NCBI GenBank assembly: GCA_937919825.1
Contig: CALFPA010000132.1
Location: 54,932 to 118,931 of the forward strand
Direction: 5' to 3'
Source of the DNA: an uncultured Spartobacteria bacterium
Lineage (GTDB): Bacteria > Verrucomicrobiota > Verrucomicrobiia > Chthoniobacterales > Terrimicrobiaceae
DNA length: 64,000 bases
Shown: positions 46,301 through 55,850 of the stretch, in pieces
Position numbering within the stretch: position 1 is the stretch's first letter
Layout: each line of letters begins with the position of its first letter
Program-made: the position numbers and the translations under genes
The notes under the pieces: generated by a model
The model's input: only the letters and a program-made list of their open reading frames with translations
What the model was told of the DNA's origin: nothing
Database searches by the model: none

Positions 46301-47234
46301 AGCTTTCGAGCCTGACACCTACGGCCTCCTCGTCGCCTTCCGCGATCGTGCCAAACGCAAGCCCGAATCCTCCGAAGGCGAGACCCTTTCCGCCGAGGCG
46401 CCCGCCGCCGAAGAGAAGCTACCCGACGAGCCAATCGCCATGCCCAGCGAGGGCGAGGGGATTCCCTGGGACCAAATGGAGGAACTCGTCGCTGAACTCA
46501 CCGAGCGCCTCGATTCCATGGGCCCCGTCAATGTCGATGCCATCCAGGAATTCGAAGAACTCGAGGAGCGCTACATTTTCCTCGAAAAACAAAACGCCGA
46601 CCTCGTGTCCTCGAAGGCCGAGTTGCTCGAAGTCATCTCGAAGATCAACCACACCACGAAAACCCTCTTCGCCGAGACCTTCGAAAAAATCCGCGAGAAC
46701 TTCCAAGTCATGTTCACCGAGCTTTTCGGCGGCGGCCGCGCGAACCTCATGCTCATGGACGACTCCGACCCGCTCGAAAGCGGCATCGAGATCATCGCCA
46801 AGCCACCTGGCAAGCAGCTCCAGAGCATCAGCCTCCTCTCTGGCGGCGAGCGCACCATGACGGCCGTTTCGCTCCTTTTTGCCATCTACATGGTCAAGCC
46901 CAGCCCATTCTGCGTGCTCGACGAAATGGACGCCCCGCTCGACGAATCGAATATCACCCGCTTCATCAAAATCCTCGACCGCTTCGTGGACCAAAGCCAG
47001 TTCGTCACGATCACCCACAACAAGCGCACGATCTCTCGCGCCGATATGCTCTACGGCGTCACGATGGAAGAACACGGCATTAGCAAACTCGTGAGCGTGC
47101 GTTTCAGCAACTCCACCGACGACCGCGCCAAATCCTCGGAGAGCGTCGCCAAAGCTTTCGGCAAATCCGAAAACCTCGCCAGCGAAGAACCCGCCGCTGA
47201 GTCCGGCGATAAAGCGGAAACTCCCCTCATTTAA
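43383..47234 (+). CDS. smc: Chromosome segregation protein SMC
   Basis: A 1283-residue condensin ATPase. Walker A [21 protein letters not shown] at the N terminus, long coiled coils (about 170-520 and 680-1000), a hinge ([20 protein letters not shown] to [14 protein letters not shown]), then the C-terminal head with signature [19 protein letters not shown] and Walker B [15 protein letters not shown]. Residues about 585-620 in the hinge ([19 protein letters not shown], then [11 protein letters not shown]) come from a GC-rich double-hairpin repeat inserted in frame (45156-45217). No scpA/scpB is adjacent. It is followed by tRNA-Gly and addBA. Confidence 0.97.
   Translation: [1283 protein letters not shown]
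45156..45217. repeat. Double-hairpin repeat inserted in smc
   Basis: Outer arms GTAGG (45156-45160) and CCTAC (45213-45217) enclose ACAGGC-GTCCC-GCCTGT (45161-45177) and GGCGACC-GGGAC-GGTCGCC (45195-45213). Loops GTCCC and GGGAC are complementary. The SMC frame stays open through it. The same layout, with another core, is found at 33878-33953. Confidence 0.8.
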
Positions 47235-47332
47235 TCCCAATACTCCCAGCCGCGACGCGCCCCAAGCACGACGGAGATGAGAAAAACCATCTTGACGCAT
47301 GCCAAGCCCATCACTAATTTCTGCCCCACTCT

Positions 47333-47405
<73 letters not shown>

Positions 47406-47611
47406 CCCCCCTTACTTGAAAGCTGTTTCAGCGCTATATTTTAAGTCTCTATATCCCAACAAGTCTTGATGGCGTTGATCGATGAAATTCGATTCTCAAA
47501 GCCCTTTGCTTTTTGGGGACTTGGCTCAAGGTTTGGGGTTAAATGAATGGCCTTCGTTTCGGCCCAGGGGGTCGATTTCCAAGCGTGAAAAACCAAAAAT
47601 GATTCAATGCA

Positions 47612-50377
47612 ATGCTTGATCGAATTTTCTTAAAGAAGCGTGAGGCTCTGGCGTCGCAAGTCGCCGAAAATTTGCTGACGAGCGGGGGCCGGGATCTTAG
47701 TCGGGTGGAGGTGTGGATTCCGACTGCGGGGGCGGGGAGGAGAATTCGGGGCGCGCTGGCGGAGTCGGGAGTGCTCTCGCCGCGATTCACACAGCCGATG
47801 CGTGCTCTTTTGCCAAATGAGTGTCGGATGGCCGAGAGATTCGAGCGCGAAGGTGCTTGGGCGCTGGCTTTGGGAAAATTGGATCATCAATTTCTGGAGC
47901 CGCTTTTTTCCGATGCCAAATGGGATTCCGAGGGTTCGCGCCTGAAGAGTGGCGGGGTCCTTTGCGACCTTTGTGATTTGTTGGCGGAGGCGGGTTGGAG
48001 TCCATCGCACCCTCGAATGAGCGAGGTTTGCGGCGAGGACTCGGCGCGGTGGGATGTGCTGGGACGGATTTATCCCTGCTACCTGGCCGCATTGGAGGAT
48101 TTCGGTTTGACCGATCCGAATGAGGCCCGCTTCGCGGAAATGGCCAGCCCTTCGCGGGTCGGTGAGATGGATCGTTTGGTCATCGCCTGCATTCCCGATC
48201 TGCCCCTGGCTGCCCAGCGATATGCTGAGGCATTGGAATCGCGTGGCGTTCATGTCGAGGTGCTCGTGTGGCTTCCGGAGGGTTTGGGTGGTGGCTTCGA
48301 CCCCTGGGGGCGGCCGGATCCTTTGGAGTGGGAGGACTGCCGGTTGGAGGTTGAGTTGCGCCAGATCTCTGCGGCGCGGTCTCCTGAGGATGAAGCCCGA
48401 CTCGCCATCAACTTTGCGGTTTCATGCCCTGTTCCCGGCGACTACGCGGTGGTTCTCGCAGATCCGAAGCTCGGCATGACATTTCGGAGTGAGATCGAAT
48501 GTCGTGGCGGCGCGGCGTTTCTGCCAGATGGCATTCGACTGGGATTGAGCGAGCCTGGAGTGCTTGCGCTGGAATGGGCTCGGTTCCGCTCCTCGGGCGA
48601 GTTGCGAGTGTTGCGCCGACTGATCGAGTTGCCGCATTTCAGTCGCGTCTTGCGTGGCGATTCAGAACTCAAAAACGATGATTGTCTCGCGGTGTGCGAC
48701 TTTCTGATCGGCGAGGCTGTTCTTTCTGAGATGCCGCAAGCCAAGGCTTTCGTGGGAGTGGAGTTCGATCCTAAAAAAGACAAATCCAAGCGCCGCGCGC
48801 AGGCGGTGATTTTTATTGAGTTAGTGAAATCCCTTCTTCCCCTGACGGTGCCCGAATTGCTTGCCAAGGCCTGGCGCTCCGGTGGCGAGAGTCTCGAGGC
48901 GGCACGGTCGGTGGCCGAACTCTACGAGACCATTCAGACATCTCCGCTCTATCGCGACGAAGGGGAGGGGGTGGATCAGGCTTTCGCCCGCGCTCTGAAG
49001 GCCGAAATGGTTTTCAACTCGTCGAATCCCGGAGAGGTGGAACTGTCAGGGTGGTTGGAGGCCCCGTGGATCGAGGCTCGGAGACTGGCTTTGGGAGGTT
49101 GTGCCGAAGGCTTCCTGCCGTCCTCGGTGAATGGACACCCATTTCTTCCCGACTCAAAAAGAGGCGCCTTGGGGCTCGCGGACAATGCGGCGAGGTTCGC
49201 CCGCGACGCTTATCTTTTCCAGTGCCTGTTGCTCACACGGCCGCCAGAGGAATTTTATATTTCATTCAGTCGATTCGACGGCGAGGGAAGCCCGGCCATG
49301 CCTTCCCGTCTCCTCTTGCGTTGCGGCGAAGACCTGCTGCCTGAGCGGGTGATCGAGCTTTTCGGTGAACTGCCGAGAGGAGCCCGGCGTCCACGACGCT
49401 CGAACGATTGGCGATGGACCCTGCCTGCCGCGATGCGCCGAACTGTTGTCAAAATGAGTCCGACGGACTTCGGGCAATATCTCGCCTGTCCCTTCCGATT
49501 TTATCTGAGCAGGGTTCTTTGGCTCGATGCCTTCCATTCGGATGCGCGCGAGATGGATGCCAAGCTCTTCGGGACTCTTGTGCACGAAGCTCTTGAAAAA
49601 TACGGCACAGAAACGCCGTTAGAGGCCGATCCTGCCAAGATCGAGCGCTTGGTATTGGGGCATTTGGAGTCATCCGTGAACCGGCTATTCGGTTCGTCGC
49701 CATCGCCTGCCGTGCGCGTCCAAATAGCAGCCGCCCAAATTCGATTGAGGAGTTTTGCGCGAGTTCAGGCCGAGCAGTTCGCAGCCGGTTGGCGGATTGT
49801 TTCAGCCGAACGCAAGCTCGAGGCAGATGCGGAAAATCCATTTCAGGTCGGCCCGCTGAACCTCTCGGGGAAAATCGACCGCATCGAAAAAAATGAGCGA
49901 ACCGGGGAATGGCGTGTCCTGGACTACAAAACCCACCCGAAGGCGACGCCGCCTGCGAAAAAGCATTTTGGCCCCCGACTTTCCAGCGAGTGGTTGCCGT
50001 CGGCTGAGCTCGAATTCCACAATGGCAAGCGTCAGGTCAAAAAGCGCTGGGCGGATCTCCAACTCCCCCTCTACAACCAAATTCTGCGCCATTGGCACGG
50101 TGCCGAAATTGGTGACGCACCCGTTCTCACCGCGTATTTCACCCTGTCGGCTGATCCCTCGGAGACATCAGTGAAAAATTTCACCGAACTCCATGGGGAT
50201 GTCCTGGCCTCCTCGTTGGAATGTGCCAAGGAAATCGCTGGCATGGTCCACCGGGGGGTCTTCTGGCCACCTCAGCCTTTCAAGACCGCGTGGGATGATC
50301 CGTTCAATGCACTTTTTTTGAATGGAAATCCGGAGAACTGCGTTGCGATGGAGACCGTGGAATTTTTGAAGGGTTGA
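47612..50377 (+). CDS. addB: AddB-like exonuclease subunit (PD-(D/E)XK)
   Basis: A 921-residue partner of the AddA helicase in double-strand-break processing. The N terminus holds a degenerate P-loop-like stretch (VWIPTAGAGRRIRGALAES). The C-terminal nuclease domain has the PDDEXK_1 order: MSPTDFGQYLACPFRFYLS, KLFGTLVHEALEKYG, LNLSGKIDRIEK and WRVLDYKTHPK with the Asp and Lys of the active site. The four-Cys iron-sulfur set of Bacillus AddB is not apparent. Its stop is 2 bp before the addA ATG. Sequence divergence is high, so the RexB/AddB label is by context and C-terminal domain. Confidence 0.82.
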   Translation: MLDRIFLKKREALASQVAENLLTSGGRDLSRVEVWIPTAGAGRRIRGALAESGVLSPRFTQPMRALLPNECRMAERFEREGAWALALGKLDHQFLEPLFSDAKWDSEGSRLKSGGVLCDLCDLLAEAGWSPSHPRMSEVCGEDSARWDVLGRIYPCYLAALEDFGLTDPNEARFAEMASPSRVGEMDRLVIACIPDLPLAAQRYAEALESRGVHVEVLVWLPEGLGGGFDPWGRPDPLEWEDCRLEVELRQISAARSPEDEARLAINFAVSCPVPGDYAVVLADPKLGMTFRSEIECRGGAAFLPDGIRLGLSEPGVLALEWARFRSSGELRVLRRLIELPHFSRVLRGDSELKNDDCLAVCDFLIGEAVLSEMPQAKAFVGVEFDPKKDKSKRRAQAVIFIELVKSLLPLTVPELLAKAWRSGGESLEAARSVAELYETIQTSPLYRDEGEGVDQAFARALKAEMVFNSSNPGEVELSGWLEAPWIEARRLALGGCAEGFLPSSVNGHPFLPDSKRGALGLADNAARFARDAYLFQCLLLTRPPEEFYISFSRFDGEGSPAMPSRLLLRCGEDLLPERVIELFGELPRGARRPRRSNDWRWTLPAAMRRTVVKMSPTDFGQYLACPFRFYLSRVLWLDAFHSDAREMDAKLFGTLVHEALEKYGTETPLEADPAKIERLVLGHLESSVNRLFGSSPSPAVRVQIAAAQIRLRSFARVQAEQFAAGWRIVSAERKLEADAENPFQVGPLNLSGKIDRIEKNERTGEWRVLDYKTHPKATPPAKKHFGPRLSSEWLPSAELEFHNGKRQVKKRWADLQLPLYNQILRHWHGAEIGDAPVLTAYFTLSADPSETSVKNFTELHGDVLASSLECAKEIAGMVHRGVFWPPQPFKTAWDDPFNALFLNGNPENCVAMETVEFLKG

Positions 50378-50379
50378 AA

Positions 50380-53300
50380 ATGAAAAACGAACGACTCATC
50401 GCAAACGCCGGGAGCGGCAAGACCTATGCGCTCACCACCCGCATGATCCAACTTCTTGATCAAGGGGTGGACCCCAGCAAAATCGCCGCGCTGACATTCA
50501 CCCGCAAATCCGCAGGCGAATTCCTGTCCGCTGTTTTCGAGCGACTCGCCCAGGCCGCTCTGGACCCCATAAAACTCGCCGATCTTCAGCGCGAGCCGCT
50601 CCTCGAGAACCTGGATGCCGCGCGGTGCCGCTCCCTATTGAGCGACCTGTCTCGGAAAATTGGACGCCTTGGCATGGGGACGATTGACAGTCTCTTCGCC
50701 CGCATCGCCCGCGCTTTCCCTCTCGAATCTGGGCTGGCGGAGGACTTCAACATGGCGGGAGAGTCCGAAATTCAAGCCGCGCGAGAGCGGACACTCGCCA
50801 TGGTTTTCGCCAGCGAATCCTCGACATCTCTAGAGGATTTTATCGATCTGGTGCGACGCCTCCATCGAAACCAAGGTGAGCGCGGTGTCTTTGGTTCTTT
50901 GCTGAGCGAGACCAGAGACCTGCACGGGAAATTCCTCGCCACGCCAGATGACGCTATTTGGGGAGATACCGCCGCGATTTGGGGTGCGGGCGGATGTGCG
51001 ATCTTGAACGCCGGAGCAGTTGCGCCAGCGGCCGAAAAACTTTGGGAGGCTATTCAAGAAGAGCATCCCCATCTCAACGAGGAGGCATCAACCGCTTGGC
51101 AACTCGGCCTGGCCCTCGCCGCGCAGCACACCCCTCCAACTCCGTATTCGGAAGACTGTAAAAAGTTCATCGCCAAGCTATCGAATGAAAAACAGACCCC
51201 GGACGGTCTCCTCTATATTCCGACTCGAAATGCACAAGCCGGCCGGGTTTTTCTGACTCCCGCGATCCGAGCGCTGCGAGATGAATTGCGAAATAGCCTG
51301 CTCAAGCCCGAATTCGAGTCCTCCCTCCGACGGAGCCAATCGCTGCATGAGTTCATGCAAAAATTCGAGCAGGCTTATTCCTCGCTGGTCCGATCGGCGG
51401 GGCTGGTCACCTTCGCAGACATTACGGATTCCCTTGCGCGCAAGGCCGGGGACCTGACCTGGCTCGCCTCCGCCGCCTACCGCATCGATCAGAAATTCGA
51501 GCATTGGCTCCTCGACGAGTTTCAGGATACCAGCCGCCCTCAGTGGAAAATCCTGAAAACCTTCATCGACGAAGTGCTCATGGATCCCACAAAGGACCGT
51601 AGCTTTTTCTATGTCGGAGACACCAAGCAGGCGATCTACTCTTGGCGCGGGGGCGATCCGGATTTGTTCTTCGAAATTTTCGACGACTTCAACAAACACG
51701 CCGCAATCATCGAGGATGCCTCCCCGCTCGACGAATCCTGGCGATCCTGTCAGCCCATTTTGGAGTTTGTAAATCAAGCCTTCGCAGATCTAGAGCCTCT
51801 CTGCGGGCCTCTCGGAATTCCCGAATCCACCGTAGAAAAATGGGCTATGGCTTGGAGGAATCATGTCACCTCCCCAAAAACTCGGAGCCTTCCAGGCTTT
51901 GCCGAGTGGATTTCTGTTCCGAAAAACGACGGGGATGAGGACGAGGAAGGTGACGCTCAGGATCGCAAAATTCTCGAAATTCTTGAAACAACACGAGCGT
52001 GGGAACGGGGGCTCTCCTGCGCTGTTCTCAAACGCGACAACCGCGGCGTCGAGGCGCTGACCGCTCTTTTGCAGTCCAAGGATATTCCCGTTGCGGTCGA
52101 AGGAAAAACCAACCCCTGTGTCGATAATCCGCTGGGCGCAGCTCTCTTGGCGGCCCTGCGAATGGTGGCTTCCCCTGATGACGCCCTCTCACACACCGTG
52201 GCCCGGGGGTTTCCCTTCACATCCGCTTGGGGGTTGGACGACAGCCCCTGGATTTTTCGAAAAAAGACACTCTCGAGTCTGGCTCTGCGAGGCTATGCCT
52301 CAACCCTCCGCGAGTGGATCGATGCTTCCAACCTCGCTGCCGAGCCGTTTTTGAAGGAACGCGCGGCGGCCTTCCTGCTCGCTGCCGAGCAATTTGACGC
52401 AAACCGCAATGCCTCGGACGGGATACCAGATTTTCTTCGCTTCATCGAATCCCGCCAGACACAGGAAAACGAGTCATCGGATGTGGTGCGCGTCATGACC
52501 GTTCATCAATCGAAGGGCCTGGGTTTCGACATGGTCATCGCCAGTGGACTCGACAAAAAGGGGAGAGAAAACGCTGGCACAAACCTCGCGCTTGGTCCCT
52601 CCGCCAACGCCGTGAAATGGGGGCTCGTCATCCCCGCCAAGGAATTTGCGGAGCAGGATGCCGTCCTTCGTGATCAGCTCAAAATCCAAGAGGCAGAAAA
52701 GAAATACGGCGATATCTGCACGGCCTATGTCGCTCTCACTCGGGCGAAAAAAGCCCTCTATGTGGTGACTGCGGAGCTCGGCGAAAATACGACCTCCACA
52801 AATTTCGCCCGCCACCTTCTCCTTCAGTTCCATGCTACCTCGGCACAATTCGGCGACCCCTGCTGGTTTGCGAAACATGAAATCAAGAGCCCCGAATTAA
52901 CAGAGACCCCCGCGCCCGCCGTGTTCACAGAACCCATCCACGGAACGCCAAGGCCAATTTCCCCATCGTCCTTCAAAGCGGAAATAGCTACAGGAGTCGC
53001 GGGTGTTGGCATTTCCAGCCACGCCGCGAAACTTGGCACCGAAGTGCATGAGGCCCTCGCTGGAATTGAGTGGCTGGAGACTTCAGCCCACACCCCTCAT
53101 GTGCTCACTCCCGAAGCCCGCAAGCTGGTGAATGAGTTTTTGGAAAAGCCCCTAGCTCGAGAGGTCTTCACCAAACCCGAAGGAGTAATTCGTTTATGGC
53201 GAGAGCGGGCCTTTGATGTCGTTCTGGATGGTCAATGGGTCAGCGGCGTTTTTGATCGGGTCCTTGTGCGATGCGACCAGGAGAGCAACCCGCTTTCGGC

Positions 53301-53451
53301 AGTGATCTACGACTTTAAAACCGATCAAGGCACGAATTTGGAAATCCAAAGTCGCTATGCCGGGCAAATGGAAGTGTATCAAAAAGCTGCCGCCAAATTA
53401 CTCGCGATTCCCGAGGAATCGGTGACATCCCAAGTGATCGGAATTCGTTAA
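50380..53451 (+). CDS. addA: AddA-like UvrD/RecB helicase-nuclease
   Basis: A 1023-residue SF1A helicase with C-terminal nuclease. Walker A LIANAGSGKTYALTTRM, motif Ia ALTFTRKSAGEF, Walker B LLDEFQDTSRPQW, motif III SFFYVGDTKQAIYSWRGGDP, motif V VMTVHQSKGLGFDMVI and motif VI YVALTRAKKALYV. The C terminus has GTEVHEAL, GVFDRVLVRCD and VIYDFKTDQG, a PD-(D/E)XK site. ATG 50380 follows the addB stop by 2 bp; a TTG at 50374 overlapping that stop is an alternative. Confidence 0.92.
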   Translation: MKNERLIANAGSGKTYALTTRMIQLLDQGVDPSKIAALTFTRKSAGEFLSAVFERLAQAALDPIKLADLQREPLLENLDAARCRSLLSDLSRKIGRLGMGTIDSLFARIARAFPLESGLAEDFNMAGESEIQAARERTLAMVFASESSTSLEDFIDLVRRLHRNQGERGVFGSLLSETRDLHGKFLATPDDAIWGDTAAIWGAGGCAILNAGAVAPAAEKLWEAIQEEHPHLNEEASTAWQLGLALAAQHTPPTPYSEDCKKFIAKLSNEKQTPDGLLYIPTRNAQAGRVFLTPAIRALRDELRNSLLKPEFESSLRRSQSLHEFMQKFEQAYSSLVRSAGLVTFADITDSLARKAGDLTWLASAAYRIDQKFEHWLLDEFQDTSRPQWKILKTFIDEVLMDPTKDRSFFYVGDTKQAIYSWRGGDPDLFFEIFDDFNKHAAIIEDASPLDESWRSCQPILEFVNQAFADLEPLCGPLGIPESTVEKWAMAWRNHVTSPKTRSLPGFAEWISVPKNDGDEDEEGDAQDRKILEILETTRAWERGLSCAVLKRDNRGVEALTALLQSKDIPVAVEGKTNPCVDNPLGAALLAALRMVASPDDALSHTVARGFPFTSAWGLDDSPWIFRKKTLSSLALRGYASTLREWIDASNLAAEPFLKERAAAFLLAAEQFDANRNASDGIPDFLRFIESRQTQENESSDVVRVMTVHQSKGLGFDMVIASGLDKKGRENAGTNLALGPSANAVKWGLVIPAKEFAEQDAVLRDQLKIQEAEKKYGDICTAYVALTRAKKALYVVTAELGENTTSTNFARHLLLQFHATSAQFGDPCWFAKHEIKSPELTETPAPAVFTEPIHGTPRPISPSSFKAEIATGVAGVGISSHAAKLGTEVHEALAGIEWLETSAHTPHVLTPEARKLVNEFLEKPLAREVFTKPEGVIRLWRERAFDVVLDGQWVSGVFDRVLVRCDQESNPLSAVIYDFKTDQGTNLEIQSRYAGQMEVYQKAAAKLLAIPEESVTSQVIGIR

Positions 53452-53565
53452 AAACCACCCAATCTTGTTCTACGGACTCGAGGTGGAGGTCTTTTCACAA
53501 AGCGTTTCCCCTTGGTTTGAGGTAAGGGAAGCGGACGAGTCGTCAAGTGAGTTGACTTTGGGTGC

Positions 53566-54444
53566 TCAGCCCCGCTTTATGCGGCGGAGGAGGGCGTCGG
53601 CCATGTCGGCGGGTGTCGCGGCGACTTCGATGCCAGCGGCTTGAAGGGCTTCGATTTTGCCTTGGGCGGTGCCTTGGCCTCCGCTGACGATCGCGCCGGC
53701 GTGGCCCATGCGGCGTCCAGGAGGCGCGGTGGCTCCGGCGATGAAGCCGGCGACGGGCTTTTTGCAATTTTTTCCGATCCACTCGGCGGCTTCTTCTTCG
53801 GCGGATCCGCCGATTTCACCGATCATAATGAAGGCTTCGGTGTTCGGGTCGTCGTTGAACATTTTCACGACATCCAGGTGTGAGGTGCCATTGATGGGGT
53901 CGCCGCCGATGCCGACGCAGGTGGACTGGCCATGGCCGCGGCTGGAGAGTTGCCACACGGCTTCGTAGGTGAGGGTGCCGGAGCGCGAGACGACGCCGAC
54001 TTTGCCGGGGTTGTGGATATAGCCGGGCATGATGCCGATTTTGCAGGCGCCGGGCGTGATGATGCCGGGGCAGTTCGGGCCGATGAGGCGGGACGAGCTT
54101 TTTTGGAGCGCTGCTTTGACCCGCATCATGTCGATGACAGGGATGCCTTCGGTAATGCAGACGACGAGTTCGATCCCGGCGTCGATGGCTTCGAGGATCG
54201 AGTCAGCGGCTCCGGGCGGTGGGACGAAGATCATGGTGGCGTTGCAACCCGTCTGGGTGCGGGCCTCCATGACGGTGTCGTAAACGGGAACCTTGCTTTC
54301 GAAAGTTTCTCCGCCGCGGCCAGGCGTGACGCCGGCGACGACATGGGTTCCGTAATCCATGCAGGATTTGGCGTGGAAGCCACCGGATTTTCCTGTGATG
54401 CCCTGCACGAGCAGGCGGGTGTTTTTGTCAACGAGGATGGACAT
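53566..54444 (-). CDS. sucD: Succinate-CoA ligase, alpha subunit
   Basis: A 292-residue subunit that binds CoA and carries the phospho-His. N-terminal CoA-binding fold [55 protein letters not shown] and the phospho-His region [11 protein letters not shown] with later [15 protein letters not shown]. Catalyses succinyl-CoA + NDP + Pi to succinate + NTP + CoA. It starts 14 bp after sucC. Confidence 0.96.
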   Translation of the reverse strand: MSILVDKNTRLLVQGITGKSGGFHAKSCMDYGTHVVAGVTPGRGGETFESKVPVYDTVMEARTQTGCNATMIFVPPPGAADSILEAIDAGIELVVCITEGIPVIDMMRVKAALQKSSSRLIGPNCPGIITPGACKIGIMPGYIHNPGKVGVVSRSGTLTYEAVWQLSSRGHGQSTCVGIGGDPINGTSHLDVVKMFNDDPNTEAFIMIGEIGGSAEEEAAEWIGKNCKKPVAGFIAGATAPPGRRMGHAGAIVSGGQGTAQGKIEALQAAGIEVAATPADMADALLRRIKRG

Positions 54445-54458
54445 GATGTGAAAGAGGG

Positions 54459-55640
54459 TTAGGCGGCTGCGGCGACGACTTTCTTTGCGGCGTCGGCGAT
54501 ATCTGTAGCGGTGGTGAGTTCGAGGCCGGACTCGGCGAGGAGTTTGCGGCCGGCATCGACATTGGTTCCCTCGAGGCGGACGACGAGCGGGATGGGGAGG
54601 CTGACGGCTTTTGAGGCGTTGATGATGCCCTGGGCGATGATGTCGCACTTCATGATGCCGCCGAAAATATTCACGAGAATCGCTTTCACCTTTTTATCCG
54701 AAATGAGGATTTTGAAGGCCTCGGTGACTTGCTGCTCATTGGCTCCGCCGCCGACATCGAGGAAGTTCGCAGGCTCGCCGCCGCAATGTTTGATGATGTC
54801 CATCGTGGCCATGGCGAGGCCGGCACCGTTGACGAGGCAGGCGATGTTTCCATCGAGGCCGATGTAGTTGAGGTTCGACTTCGAGGCCTCGACTTCGCGG
54901 GGGTCCTCCTCGGTGATGTCGCGGTAGGCGAGGATGTCCGGGTGGCGGAAGAGGGCGTTGTCGTCGAAGTTGAACTTGGCATCGAGCGCGCGGATGTCGC
55001 CGGATTTTGTGATGACGAGCGGGTTGACCTCCACCATCGAGCAATCGCAGGCGATGAAGAGGCGGTAGAGATTTTCAAACAGCGCGCAGGCGGGTTTGAG
55101 AAGCGCGGCGGGAATGCCGAGGAGCTTCGCGAGCTTGCGGCTCTGGTAAGGCTGCAGGCCGAGGAGGGGATCGATGGCGATGTGGTGGATTTTTTCGGGG
55201 GTCTTTTCGGCGACGGCTTCGATGTCCATGCCGCCCTCGGTGCTGGCGACTACGACAGGAGCGGAAGTCGCGCGGTCGATGAGCATCGCGATGTAGAGTT
55301 CTTTTTCGATCTCCACGGATTCGGCCACGAGAACTTTGCTGACGAGACGGCCGGCTTCACCGGTTTGGTGGGTGACGAGCGTTTGGCCGAGCATTTTCGA
55401 GGCGAGGTCGCGGGCTTCGGCGGGGGTTTTGCAAAGGTGGACGCCACCCTTGAAGCCATTCTTGAACGAACCCTTGCCGCGGCCGCCGGCGTGGACCTGG
55501 GCTTTGACGACGAGGTTTTTTCCGGCGAGCGAGGTGGCGATTTTTTCGGCTTCCTCAGGTGTTGAGGCAACGCCGCCGGAGCTGTTGGCGACGCCGTATT
55601 TATCGAGGAGTTCTTTGGCTTGGTATTCGTGGATGTTCAT
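54459..55640 (-). CDS. sucC: Succinate-CoA ligase, beta subunit
   Basis: A 393-residue ATP-grasp subunit starting [17 protein letters not shown], with [35 protein letters not shown] and [30 protein letters not shown]. Forms the TCA-cycle enzyme with SucD. It is the first gene of sucCD. The 210 bp upstream contain an AT-rich stretch near 55740-55790, likely the promoter, and a 9-bp inverted repeat (GAAGCCCGT/ACGGGCTTC, 55812-55845) just after the convergent-side murJ stop. Confidence 0.96.
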   Translation of the reverse strand: MNIHEYQAKELLDKYGVANSSGGVASTPEEAEKIATSLAGKNLVVKAQVHAGGRGKGSFKNGFKGGVHLCKTPAEARDLASKMLGQTLVTHQTGEAGRLVSKVLVAESVEIEKELYIAMLIDRATSAPVVVASTEGGMDIEAVAEKTPEKIHHIAIDPLLGLQPYQSRKLAKLLGIPAALLKPACALFENLYRLFIACDCSMVEVNPLVITKSGDIRALDAKFNFDDNALFRHPDILAYRDITEEDPREVEASKSNLNYIGLDGNIACLVNGAGLAMATMDIIKHCGGEPANFLDVGGGANEQQVTEAFKILISDKKVKAILVNIFGGIMKCDIIAQGIINASKAVSLPIPLVVRLEGTNVDAGRKLLAESGLELTTATDIADAAKKVVAAAA

Positions 55641-55850
55641 CTGGTGGTGAAAAGGGCGGTGTTATAGCGGCGGCGTGGGAAGAGTAGCAATCCCTCATTC
55701 GGAAAAACAACGCCGGGCGCTGCCGATTCGCCGGGCGGTTAAATTTTTTTTAAAAAAATATCTTGCGCCGGCCGGGTGTGTTGTTACTTTGCACTCGTTC
55801 TGGGGGGAACAGAAGCCCGTTGTAGCAATCGCTGCGACGGGCTTCAACTT

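Noticed and set aside
47406..47611. 206-bp gap after tRNA-Gly checked for further tRNAs or an integrase attachment site
   Set aside because: No second tRNA, direct repeat of the tRNA 3' end or integrase is visible, so no island boundary is claimed.
53452..53565. Imperfect hairpin between addA and sucD (GCGTTTCCCCTT with AAGGGAAGCG)
   Set aside because: Mismatched stem and no T-run on either strand; not a convincing terminator.
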